A stretch of DNA of 13,279 nucleotides from an uncultured Ruminococcus sp. (GTDB taxonomy: Bacteria > Bacillota > Clostridia > Oscillospirales > CAG-272): NCBI GenBank assembly GCA_902791785.1, contig CADAXH010000127.1, positions 1 to 13,279 of the forward strand, read 5' to 3'. Positions 1 to 6,962 of this stretch are shown here, piece by piece; the stretch's first letter is position 1, and the number at the start of each line of letters is the position of its first letter. The position numbers and the translations under genes are program-made. Under the pieces are notes generated by a model. That model did not search any database and was not told the DNA's origin. It saw only the letters and a list, made by a program, of their open reading frames with translations.

Positions 1-1082
1 TCATATCCGAGTTCTTTTGCACAGTTCAGAGCACATACGCACAGTCCCTGGGAATATGCGTCGGCGTCGTCCTTTTCATAGCAGCAGATATCAAACCAGT
101 TTCTGTATGAACCGTCTTCAAGACCGGGAGGACAATACCTTCCGTCTCCGAAAAGATTCAGTGTATCTATTATTTTCTTATATGCTGCGTCGCACACGTC
201 TTTTTTAATGGTTCCGCCCTTTTTCCACACTTCATAGGACCAGATCACGAAAAACAGTGCATTTTCAGCTTTCTGAACACTCTCGACAGAGTTTGCATGG
301 TAGCACTGCTGAGATATTTCTTCAGGCATGATCCAGCACTGCCAGAATGAGTCTCTGTTGTACTGGGTGTTGGCATACTGAATTCCGGCCACTATCCAGT
401 AGTCGCTTGTTTTTGTCTCATTCCTTCTGTAGTGCATGTAGTTGGAACTGAATGAAACTGCGTGGTAAGCGGATTCTCCGCCTCTGCCCCAGACTTCATT
501 CACCGCTTTGAACATGTCTCTTCTGATCGACTTGAGCGTAACCGAATCCGTTCTGAAATAAATGAATCTGTACACATGTTCCTTTTCCGACAGGTCGTGG
601 AAATACTCTTTCATTTCGTCTCCGGAATAATTCGGAGTGCCGCCCGGGTCTCCCGATGACAGGAGGAACTCGTTCTGTTCCGGCATAAAATGCTGGGTTG
701 TATAGTTGTCGCAAAATGCGGGGGCGTCGGACACAAACACGTCTGTTTTCTTTCCGTCACACAGAGCGACCATAGGAACAGCCGTTGCGTCGATTTTATA
801 CCTGTAGTTATCCGGATCATGAGGACTCTGCCTCAGTATCCTCTCATTGGTTACGATTCCGTCAAAAGAAAACTGAGTGCCCTCTCCTTTTCCGCAGAGC
901 GAAATATAGCATCTGCCGTTCCCGCCAATTTTGAATTCATACAGTCTTATATTCTTTATGTCTTTTGTTTTGTAGTCTATCCTGATGCCGTCATAACTGA
1001 GCGTTCCACTTTCTTTCAGTTCAGACAGCTCCGACAGAAAAACATTTTTGCCCGGAACAGACAGAACAATGCTGTAAACCAT
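1..1082 (-). CDS. Partial gene of unrecognised family, possibly an (alpha/alpha)6-barrel glycosidase-like protein; 3' end lies beyond the window
   Basis: An open frame of 360 codons runs on the minus strand from an ATG at 1082 to the left edge with no stop, so the C-terminus is missing. The protein begins MVYSIVLSVPGKNVFLSELS and has no signal peptide or membrane segment, so it is probably cytoplasmic. Residues 1 to about 190 look beta-rich. Around residues 238-252 is the motif YNRDSFWQCWIMP, followed by aromatic-rich helical-looking sequence with WSYEVWKKGG and YRNWFDICCYEKDD. An RDSFW motif plus this layout recalls six-hairpin glycosidases (the glycogen-debranching, trehalase and GH15 types); that assignment is my inference. 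I do not recognise the exact family. It starts 4 nt after the stop of the ABC permease gene, so it is probably cotranscribed and coupled. Its ribosome binding site is weak, a purine run (AAAGAAAGAG) inside the permease end. Confidence 0.82.
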   Translation of the reverse strand, partial: MVYSIVLSVPGKNVFLSELSELKESGTLSYDGIRIDYKTKDIKNIRLYEFKIGGNGRCYISLCGKGEGTQFSFDGIVTNERILRQSPHDPDNYRYKIDATAVPMVALCDGKKTDVFVSDAPAFCDNYTTQHFMPEQNEFLLSSGDPGGTPNYSGDEMKEYFHDLSEKEHVYRFIYFRTDSVTLKSIRRDMFKAVNEVWGRGGESAYHAVSFSSNYMHYRRNETKTSDYWIVAGIQYANTQYNRDSFWQCWIMPEEISQQCYHANSVESVQKAENALFFVIWSYEVWKKGGTIKKDVCDAAYKKIIDTLNLFGDGRYCPPGLEDGSYRNWFDICCYEKDDADAYSQGLCVCALNCAKELGY

Positions 1083-1086
1083 ATTT

Positions 1087-1941
1087 TTAATACTCTTTCT
1101 TTCTTATGACTAAAAATCCTACTGTCAGGAATATTGCGATATAAAAGACACATACAATATTCATGTGAAGAATGAATGTGCTGTTGACTTCAAACGGCTT
1201 CATAAGCTGGTCAGAAATCTGGGCTAGCACCTGGGTCAGAGAACCGCCCTGGGATGAAGTCTGTTCGGACAGTACCTTGACCGGAAGTCTCTGAATAATT
1301 GTCTCGAGAGCCAGTGTGTTGAGGTTTATCTTCTCGTTCTTTATGAAGACTTCCTGAATGATTGAAATAATGATTCCAAGCACTCCGCCCGAGACCAGAT
1401 TGATTATGATGGCTGGAGCCAGTTTCTGGAACATCATTATGACTGAGAAGTACGTTGTGGCAATTGCGATGACCATAAAGATGTCAAGCAGATAGAGTCC
1501 CAGAATTTCTACCGTCAATGTTCCGATGACTTTACTGAAAATAAAGCTGAAAAGTACGCTGAATAAGGTATTGACTACCGTATACATTACGACCATTACC
1601 ATCGAAACAAGGTATTTTGCAAAATATATGTTGGTTCTGGTACATCCTCTTGCAAGCATGTTCCTGATTGAACCGGTGGAATAATCCTTCACATTCCAGA
1701 TTGCCAGGAACACTGACATAACTATGAAGAATGCATCCTGAGCCACTGAAGACAGCAGCACGTACCCGAGATCCGTTGTATAAACAACTTTTTCTCCTTC
1801 TGAAATAGAATTTACCACTTCAAACAGTATTCTTTCAGATGCCATGGAGAGCAGTGAAAGACCAACCGGGATAGCAAGAAAAACAATCAGGCTCTTGCTT
1901 GTGAATATTTTTCTGAATTCGCCTCTGATCAAGTTCAGCAT
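1087..1941 (-). CDS. ABC-2 type transporter permease subunit
   Basis: This is a 284-residue integral membrane protein with about six hydrophobic segments, near residues 17-36, 58-84, 107-135, 145-170, 174-197 and 258-278. A longer extracytoplasmic stretch (about 200-255) precedes the last segment, and the C-terminus is basic (VIRKKEY). The conserved ABC-2 feature visible is a cytosolic N-terminal MLNLIRGEFRKIFTSKS followed by the first helix, and DYSTGSIRNMLARGCTR after helix 2, as in the permeases of BcrAB-type exporters and bacteriocin-immunity exporters. It lies 4 nt downstream of the ATPase gene, with its GAGAGGA ribosome binding site inside that gene, so the two are one operon and almost certainly one transporter. 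The substrate cannot be read from sequence. Peptide antibiotic or lipid export is typical of the family. Confidence 0.9.
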   Translation of the reverse strand: MLNLIRGEFRKIFTSKSLIVFLAIPVGLSLLSMASERILFEVVNSISEGEKVVYTTDLGYVLLSSVAQDAFFIVMSVFLAIWNVKDYSTGSIRNMLARGCTRTNIYFAKYLVSMVMVVMYTVVNTLFSVLFSFIFSKVIGTLTVEILGLYLLDIFMVIAIATTYFSVIMMFQKLAPAIIINLVSGGVLGIIISIIQEVFIKNEKINLNTLALETIIQRLPVKVLSEQTSSQGGSLTQVLAQISDQLMKPFEVNSTFILHMNIVCVFYIAIFLTVGFLVIRKKEY

Positions 1942-1945
1942 ACAC

Positions 1946-2833
1946 TCACATCCTCTCTATAAAGTAGTCTTCCTGAGTTGTTCCGGTAAGGCGTATTTCA
2001 ACAACATACGCGCCGTTCTCACTCATGGTCTTTGACAAATCCGCAACTTCATAATCCGAAGACATGAATACGATGTGGTCGTCATTGAGCTTTATTTCCA
2101 CATCGGGATAGGCATTTCTGAGTGCCTCAAGCGCCTTTTCGTTTTCGGTCGTCTTGATTGTAACTGACTTGACGCATTTTTCTTCAAGTTCATGCAGAGT
2201 GAGTTCTTCAACAAGAACTCCTTTGGAAATGATACCGTATCTTGTGGCAATCTTTCCGAGTTCGTCAAGAAGATGGCTTGAGATGAGGAATGTGACTCCC
2301 TTCTCCTGGTTCAGTCTGATTACAAGTTCCCTTATTTCCTTGATTCCTTTTGGATCGAGACCGTTTACGGGCTCGTCAAGAACGAGGAATTCCGGGTCAT
2401 TCAGCAAAGCTACTGCAATTCCGAGTCTCTGCTTCATTCCGAGAGAGAACTTTTTGACGATCATCTTTCCGGTGTCGCCCAGACCTACAAGCTGAAGAAT
2501 CCCATCTATCTGGTTTGTGTCGAAACCGAATTCTACGCAGTAGTTCTTCAGGTTTTCTTTTGCGCTGAGATTGAGATACAGCGAAGGCGTCTCGACAAGC
2601 GAGCCTATCTTTCTTCTCGCTTCCAGGATGTTTTCGCCTTCAAACAGCTCTATGCTTCCGCTTGTGGGGAAAGTGATGCCGAGTATCATCTTCATGAAAG
2701 ACGTCTTGCCTGCTCCGTTTACCCCTATAAAGCCGTAGATGTCACCTTTGTTTATGGTCATTGACACACCGTTTACCACGGTTTTCTGGCCATAGGTCTT
2801 GGTTAGATTTTCAGTTTTTAAAATCTGTGTCAT
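1946..2833 (-). CDS. ABC transporter ATP-binding protein, BcrA-like (antibiotic/peptide exporter class)
   Basis: This 295-residue nucleotide-binding subunit has all the motifs of an active ATPase: Walker A GVNGAGKT (residues 37-44), ABC signature FSLGMKQR (129-136), Walker B FLVLDEP (149-155), D-loop GLDP (158-161) and switch histidine in SSHLLDE (H187). The Q-loop position reads LVETPSLYLNLS, with Glu at residue 81 instead of Gln, a known feature of the BcrA subclass. Residues 215-295 form the C-terminal extension that follows the ATPase core in this class, ending in TQEDYFIERM. It powers the permease encoded 4 nt downstream. An AAGGA sits about 10 nt before the ATG, a slightly long but usable spacing. 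It has its own consensus-like promoter in the divergent region. Bacitracin or lantibiotic resistance is the best-known role of the class, but the substrate is unknown here. Confidence 0.93.
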   Translation of the reverse strand: MTQILKTENLTKTYGQKTVVNGVSMTINKGDIYGFIGVNGAGKTSFMKMILGITFPTSGSIELFEGENILEARRKIGSLVETPSLYLNLSAKENLKNYCVEFGFDTNQIDGILQLVGLGDTGKMIVKKFSLGMKQRLGIAVALLNDPEFLVLDEPVNGLDPKGIKEIRELVIRLNQEKGVTFLISSHLLDELGKIATRYGIISKGVLVEELTLHELEEKCVKSVTIKTTENEKALEALRNAYPDVEIKLNDDHIVFMSSDYEVADLSKTMSENGAYVVEIRLTGTTQEDYFIERM

Positions 2834-2877
2834 ACTATTAAATTCCTTTTTCGGATAATCTTTTTACAACCGGGTAC

Positions 2878-2906
2878 ATTATACCATTATTTCATTAATA
2901 TAACAA
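2878..2906 (-). promoter_or_regulatory. Sigma-A type promoter for the leftward ABC exporter operon
   Basis: Read on the minus strand, TTGTTA (2906-2901) is followed by a 17-nt spacer and a perfect TATAAT (2883-2878). Transcription would start near 2871, giving a leader of roughly 38 nt before the ATPase ATG at 2833. The region is very AT-rich. Position, spacing and -10 match make this the best promoter candidate in the window; it is a sequence match only. Confidence 0.65.
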
Positions 2907-2920
2907 ATACTTGAATTATA

Positions 2921-2949
2921 TTGTCCAAAATACACTTTTGGTGTAAGAT
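2921..2949 (+). promoter_or_regulatory. Candidate promoter with internal palindrome for the rightward glycan operon
   Basis: On the plus strand TTGTCC (2921-2926), a 17-nt spacer and TAAGAT (2944-2949) form a moderate sigma-A promoter (4 of 6 matches in each box). A start near 2956 would give about a 30-nt leader to the ATG at 2987. A palindrome, CCAAAA-TACAC-TTTTGG (2925-2941), fills the spacer and would suit a repressor or activator site. It lies 14 nt from the -35 box of the opposed exporter promoter, so the two could compete or be co-regulated. The box matches are weak enough that the exact promoter is uncertain. Confidence 0.4.
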
Positions 2950-2986
2950 ATATTCCGTAAAAACAGTACGCATGGGCGGAGGCAAA

Positions 2987-4062
2987 ATGTCTAAAGTATC
3001 GATTCTAATTCCGGTATACAACGTTGAAAAGTATCTGAGAGAGTGTCTTGACAGCGTTGCAGGCCAGAAACTCAGGGATATAGAAATAATATGCATCAAC
3101 GACGGTTCCACGGATTCTTCACTCGACATAATAAACGAATTTGCCGGAAAAGATTCCAGGTTCGTCGTCATTTCCGGTCCAAACGGAGGATACGGAAAGG
3201 CCATGAACAAAGGTCTTGATGCTGCAACATCAGAATACATCGGAATTGTTGAACCGGACGATTTCGTTCCGGACTGCATGTATTCCGATCTTTACGATAT
3301 AGCAAAGAAAAACGATCTGGATCTTGTAAAAGCGGACTTTTACAGGTTCAAGACGGTTAATGGCACCTTTGAAAAAACACTTGAACGCCTGGACAGGACG
3401 GGCAGGGCACATATTACAATTCCGTGTTTGATCCTTCGCATATGCCTGAAGCCGTATATTTCACCCTGAATACCTGGTCAGGCATATACAAAAGAGAATT
3501 CATCGAAAAATATCACATAAGACACAATGAGACTCCGGGCGCGTCATTTCAGGACAACGGCTTCTTCTTCCAGACATTCATATATGCGCAGAGGGCCATG
3601 ATAGTGGACAAGCCCTATTACATGAACAGAAGGGACAATCCGAATTCATCTGTTATGAACCCGAATAAAGTATATACCATGAACATCGAAATGGACTGGG
3701 TGATGGATATACTCAAAAGAGATCCGGAAATATGGGAAAGATTCAAATATATGTACTGGTGGAGAAAATACCAGAACTATAACTACAGGTATCAGGTGCT
3801 GGACAAATCCTTCAGGCAGGAATTCATGGACAGATTCTGCATGGAGTTCAAGTGGGCAGATATCAGGGGCGAACTGGATCTGGATTTATTTACTCCTTAC
3901 CAGCAAAGCAAACTGAAAGAGATGATTTCACTTGCCGACAAGTACTACTGGAGACAGAACATCAGCGTCAGCTGGAAAATCAAGAGACTGATACCGGGTC
4001 CTGTAAAGGATTTTTTGAAGAAACTGCTGTGGGGGAACACATATGGAAAGAAAAAATCATGA
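2987..4062 (+). pseudogene. Family-2 glycosyltransferase (GT-A fold), broken by a -1 frameshift
   Basis: The start at 2987 is set by GGAGG at 2978-2982; an upstream ATG at 2972 lacks such a site. The first part encodes a GT2 catalytic domain: SILIPVYNVEKYLREC near the N-terminus, nucleotide-binding INDGSTDSS (residues 37-45), NGGYGKAMNKGLD (66-78) and the metal-site EPDD (89-92). The reading continues in another frame from about 3412, with YYNSVFDPSHMPEA, NTWSGIYKREF, the catalytic-base region FQDNGFFFQ and NRRDNPNSSV, all typical of the C-terminal half of the same family. Restoring one T near 3410-3412 joins the halves into about 358 residues, a normal length. As it stands translation stops at 3469. 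No homopolymer or repeat sits at the break, so reversible slippage is unlikely. The family transfers a sugar from a nucleotide sugar onto a growing surface glycan on the cytoplasmic side; the acceptor is unknown. Confidence 0.85.
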
Positions 4063-5002
4063 GATATCCGTCATAGTTCCCGTATACAATTCGGAAAAAT
4101 ATTTAAGGCCGTGCCTTGATTCAATTGTGAATCAGACTTTCAGGGACATCGAAATTATATGCGTGAATGACGGGTCCGTCGACTCTTCCCTGAAAATTCT
4201 GGAAGAATACTCTTCAAAAGACGACAGGTTTGTCATAATCAATCAGGAAAACGGAGGCGCAGGCAAAGCAAGGAACACGGGCCTTCGCGCTGCAATCGGC
4301 AAATACCTCTCATTTCTTGATGCAGACGACTTCTTTGAACCAACCATGCTTGAAAAAGCACACGAAAAAATAGAGAAAGACAATTCGGACTTCGTGGTGT
4401 TCAATTCAGACCAGTACATAACAGAAAAGAATGACTACGTCAACGTCATATGCTGCATAAGGCCTACGGCAATTCCGCCGTATTCCCCGTTTTCATACAG
4501 ACAGCTGACTGAAAACATATTCAAGACGTTTGTAGGCTGGGCCTGGGACAAGCTTTACAGAAAGAGCTTCGTTGACGAGCACAATCTTCTTTTCCAGGAA
4601 CAGAGAACATCGAACGATCTGCTGTTTGTTTTCTCTGCTCTCGTCGTTGCAAAGAAAATCTCCGTCATTTATGACGTTCTGGCTCACCAGAGAAGAGACG
4701 CCGAAGGATCATTGTCAAAGACAAGAGAAAAGTCATGGTTCTGTTTTTATGACGCCCTGATGGCATTGAAAGACAGGATTGAAAAAGAAGGGCTCTACTG
4801 GGAGCTTGAAAGGGACTTTATAAACTATGCTCTCCACTTTTCACTGTGGAACTATGAGACCCTTGCAGAACAGACAAAGCCTAAACTGAAAGAAAAACTG
4901 GCAGGCGAATGGGCCGAGACCCTCGGAATCAAAGGAAAAACTGAAGAGTATTTCTACAACAAAACCGAATACCAGGAATTTATGGACTTAATCAAAGAAT
5001 AA
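4043..5002 (+). CDS. Family-2 glycosyltransferase
   Basis: This 319-residue protein is intact and has a GT-A domain in the first 120 or so residues: ISVIVPVYNSEKYLRPC, VNDGSVDSS (residues 41-49), NGGAGKARNTGL and the metal-binding DADD (93-96). The likely base region is TSNDLLFVFSAL. The C-terminal part is helical, with no membrane segment. It overlaps the end of the preceding glycosyltransferase by 20 nt, with GGGGG at 4031-4035 as ribosome binding site. That makes it translationally coupled to a gene that is broken upstream, although the fragment frame that runs into the overlap is no longer the one started at 2987. The two enzymes share the same opening (PVYN-EKYLR-CLDS, FRDIEIIC/LRDIEIIC), so they are probably paralogues adding successive sugars. 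Donor and acceptor are not predictable. Confidence 0.93.
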   Translation: MERKNHEISVIVPVYNSEKYLRPCLDSIVNQTFRDIEIICVNDGSVDSSLKILEEYSSKDDRFVIINQENGGAGKARNTGLRAAIGKYLSFLDADDFFEPTMLEKAHEKIEKDNSDFVVFNSDQYITEKNDYVNVICCIRPTAIPPYSPFSYRQLTENIFKTFVGWAWDKLYRKSFVDEHNLLFQEQRTSNDLLFVFSALVVAKKISVIYDVLAHQRRDAEGSLSKTREKSWFCFYDALMALKDRIEKEGLYWELERDFINYALHFSLWNYETLAEQTKPKLKEKLAGEWAETLGIKGKTEEYFYNKTEYQEFMDLIKE

Positions 5003-5021
5003 AAGAATCGGAGGATTGAAT

Positions 5022-5861
5022 ATGCCGGACATCAGAATATATGTGTGCTGTCACAAGCCGTTTAATGTGCCTAAGTGCGACATTCTTGTTCCAATGCAGG
5101 TAGGCGCGGCCCTGGCTGACAATCACTTCGAAAATTTTGTCTATGACGACACTTCGGATAACATATCTTCCAAAAACAGGTCATACTGTGAGCTGACAGC
5201 TCTGTACTGGGCATGGAAAAATGAAATCCATGACTACTACGGACTTTTCCACTACAGAAGATATCTTTATCCGAATCCTGATGAAAAACTGCCTTACACA
5301 ATATCCAGAAGAGCGGATGAATCAACTCTTGAAAAACTGGGATATGCTTCTTTTCCCGAATATATTTCGGCTTTTGACCTGATAATGCCGAAGGGTGAAG
5401 ACATGCACGTCTCCGTCTGGAACCACTACAAGAATGCTCCTTTCCATCACATTGAAGACCTTTCCCTGCTGAAGGAGATAATAGAAAAGGATTATCCGGA
5501 ATACACGAATGCAATGAATGAGTATTTTGCTCAGACTCTGAACTATTTCGGAAACATATGCATAATGAAAAAGGAAATCTTTTTCGACTACTGCAGTTTT
5601 CTGTTCGGTGTTCTTGAAAAATTTGACGAGAAGTCCGACACAGGTTCGTACGGAATTCAGGACAAAAGAGTTGACGGATATCTGGGCGAGAGACTGCTCG
5701 GAATCTATTACACAAAAAGAAAGAGCGAACTGAAGACGGCAGAGCTGCCCAGAGTTCACTTCATGAGCGGAAGTTCATATTTTAAACAGAAAACCATCAA
5801 CACTCTTCTTCCTCCCGGAAGTGAGATGAGAGCAAAAATCAAGAGACTCAAAAAGGGATAA
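5022..5861 (+). CDS. DUF4422 domain protein, putative glycosyltransferase
   Basis: The product is 279 residues, starting at the ATG at 5022, which has GGAGG (5010-5014) at a 7-nt distance; a TTG two codons upstream is unlikely. The sequence opens MPDIRIYVCCHKPF and contains the family hallmarks VGAALAD, ISSKNRSYCELTALYWAWKN, YYGLFHYRRYL, DLIMPKGEDMHVSVWNHYK and the C-terminal IQDKRVDGYLGERLLGIYY. These match the DUF4422 family found in capsule and exopolysaccharide loci of Gram-positive bacteria, where members act or are presumed to act as glycosyltransferases. It is soluble, with no signal peptide or transmembrane helix. It lies 19 nt after the second GT2 and 3 nt before glf, inside one operon. 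Proximity to glf makes a galactofuranosyl transferase role possible, but that is inference. Confidence 0.88.
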   Translation: MPDIRIYVCCHKPFNVPKCDILVPMQVGAALADNHFENFVYDDTSDNISSKNRSYCELTALYWAWKNEIHDYYGLFHYRRYLYPNPDEKLPYTISRRADESTLEKLGYASFPEYISAFDLIMPKGEDMHVSVWNHYKNAPFHHIEDLSLLKEIIEKDYPEYTNAMNEYFAQTLNYFGNICIMKKEIFFDYCSFLFGVLEKFDEKSDTGSYGIQDKRVDGYLGERLLGIYYTKRKSELKTAELPRVHFMSGSSYFKQKTINTLLPPGSEMRAKIKRLKKG

Positions 5862-5864
5862 TAC

Positions 5865-6949
5865 ATGAGCAGATATGATTATATCATCGTAGGGGCAGGT
5901 CTGTACGGAGCGGTCTGTGCCGACGTCCTTTCCAAAAAAGGCAGAAAAGTCCTGGTTGTTGAAAAAAGAAATCACATAGCAGGCAACTGCTACACTGAAA
6001 AAGTTGAAGGCATAGACGTTCACAAATACGGCCCTCACATTTTCCACACAAACAGCGACAGGGCCTGGAACTACATAACCGGATTTGCTTCTTTCAACAA
6101 TTATGTGAACAGACCGAAAGCCAATTATCTCGGCGAAATATATTCCCTTCCTTTCAATATGTACACTTTTGAAAAGATGTGGGGAGTAAAGACAGCCGAA
6201 GAAGCAAAACAGATAATTGAAGCACAGAGAAAAGAAGCAAATATAGGCGAACCGAAAAATCTCGAGGAACAGGCAATAAGTCTCGTCGGAAAAGACATAT
6301 ACGAAAAGCTTGTAAAAGGATATACAGAAAAGCAGTGGGGCAGAGACTGCAGAGAACTGCCGCCTTCAATAATTAAGCGCCTGCCCGTCAGGACAACTAT
6401 TTTGACGCCAAATACCAGGGAATCCCAATTGGCGGATACACTGAAATGGTCAGAAAAATGCTGTCTTCTTCAGAAGTTCTGCTCAATACGGACTATCTTT
6501 CAGACAGAAAACATTTTGACGGTCTGGCAGAAAAGATAATATATACAGGTTCAATCGACGCCTTCTTTGATTATTCTGAGGGGCATCTCGAATACAGGAC
6601 AGTAAGATTTGAAACAGAAATCCTTGATCAGAAAGATTTTCAGGGGAATGCCGTAATTAACTATACAGACAGGTCTACTCCGTTTACAAGGATAATTGAA
6701 CACAAGCATTTCGAATTCGGAAATCAGGAAAAAACTGTTGTATCCAAAGAATTCAGCATCAACTTCAGTGACGGATGCGAGCCTTATTACCCGATCAACG
6801 ACAAAAAGAACACCGATTGTTATCTGAAATACAAGGCGCTGTCCGAAAAACAGAAAAACTGCATTTTCGGAGGAAGGCTCGGTGAATACAAATACTACAA
6901 CATGGACGATGTGATCGAATCCGCTTTGAACATGCTTGACACCCTGTAG
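5865..6949 (+). pseudogene. glf: UDP-galactopyranose mutase, disrupted by an internal deletion of about 13 nt
   Basis: The N-terminal frame has the FAD-binding fingerprint YIIVGAGLYGAV (residues 6-17), VVEKRNHIAGN (31-41), KYGPHIFHTN, the substrate-site region NRPKANYLGEIYSLPFNM and GYTEKQWGRDCRELP. At residue 176 (codon at 6390) the frame breaks: PVR in one frame is followed directly by DNYFDAKYQGIPIGGYTEM in another. From memory, the family normally has about four residues between PVR and this DNYF, so alignment implies 13 nt lost. The second frame carries the normal C-terminal half (YTGSIDAFFDY, YRTVRFETE, TRIIEHKHF, CIFGGRLGEYKYYNMDD). The rejoined protein would be about 365 residues, the usual size. 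The present first frame would end at 6539 and cannot make an active enzyme. Intact Glf interconverts UDP-galactopyranose and UDP-galactofuranose, using reduced FAD, for surface glycans. AAGGG precedes the ATG. Confidence 0.9.
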
Positions 6950-6962
6950 AAAGAGGATGATT

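Noticed and set aside
690..1109. A 139-codon plus-strand frame near the left edge
   Set aside because: It lies opposite the 360-codon minus-strand partial gene, which fits the operon spacing; no ribosome binding site or recognisable sequence.
3400..3425. Programmed ribosomal frameshifting in the first glycosyltransferase
   Set aside because: No slippery heptamer, stimulatory hairpin or upstream SD-like stimulator is visible at the junction, and this enzyme family is not known to use it.
5071..5715. A 214-codon open frame on the minus strand opposite the DUF4422 gene
   Set aside because: Its product is rich in Ser, Cys, Arg and His with no family motif, and the plus-strand gene has a clear ribosome binding site and strong family sequence; this is an antisense shadow.
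6380..6410. Phase-variable on/off switching of glf
   Set aside because: No homopolymer or tandem repeat tract at the junction; a 13-nt loss does not look like reversible slippage.
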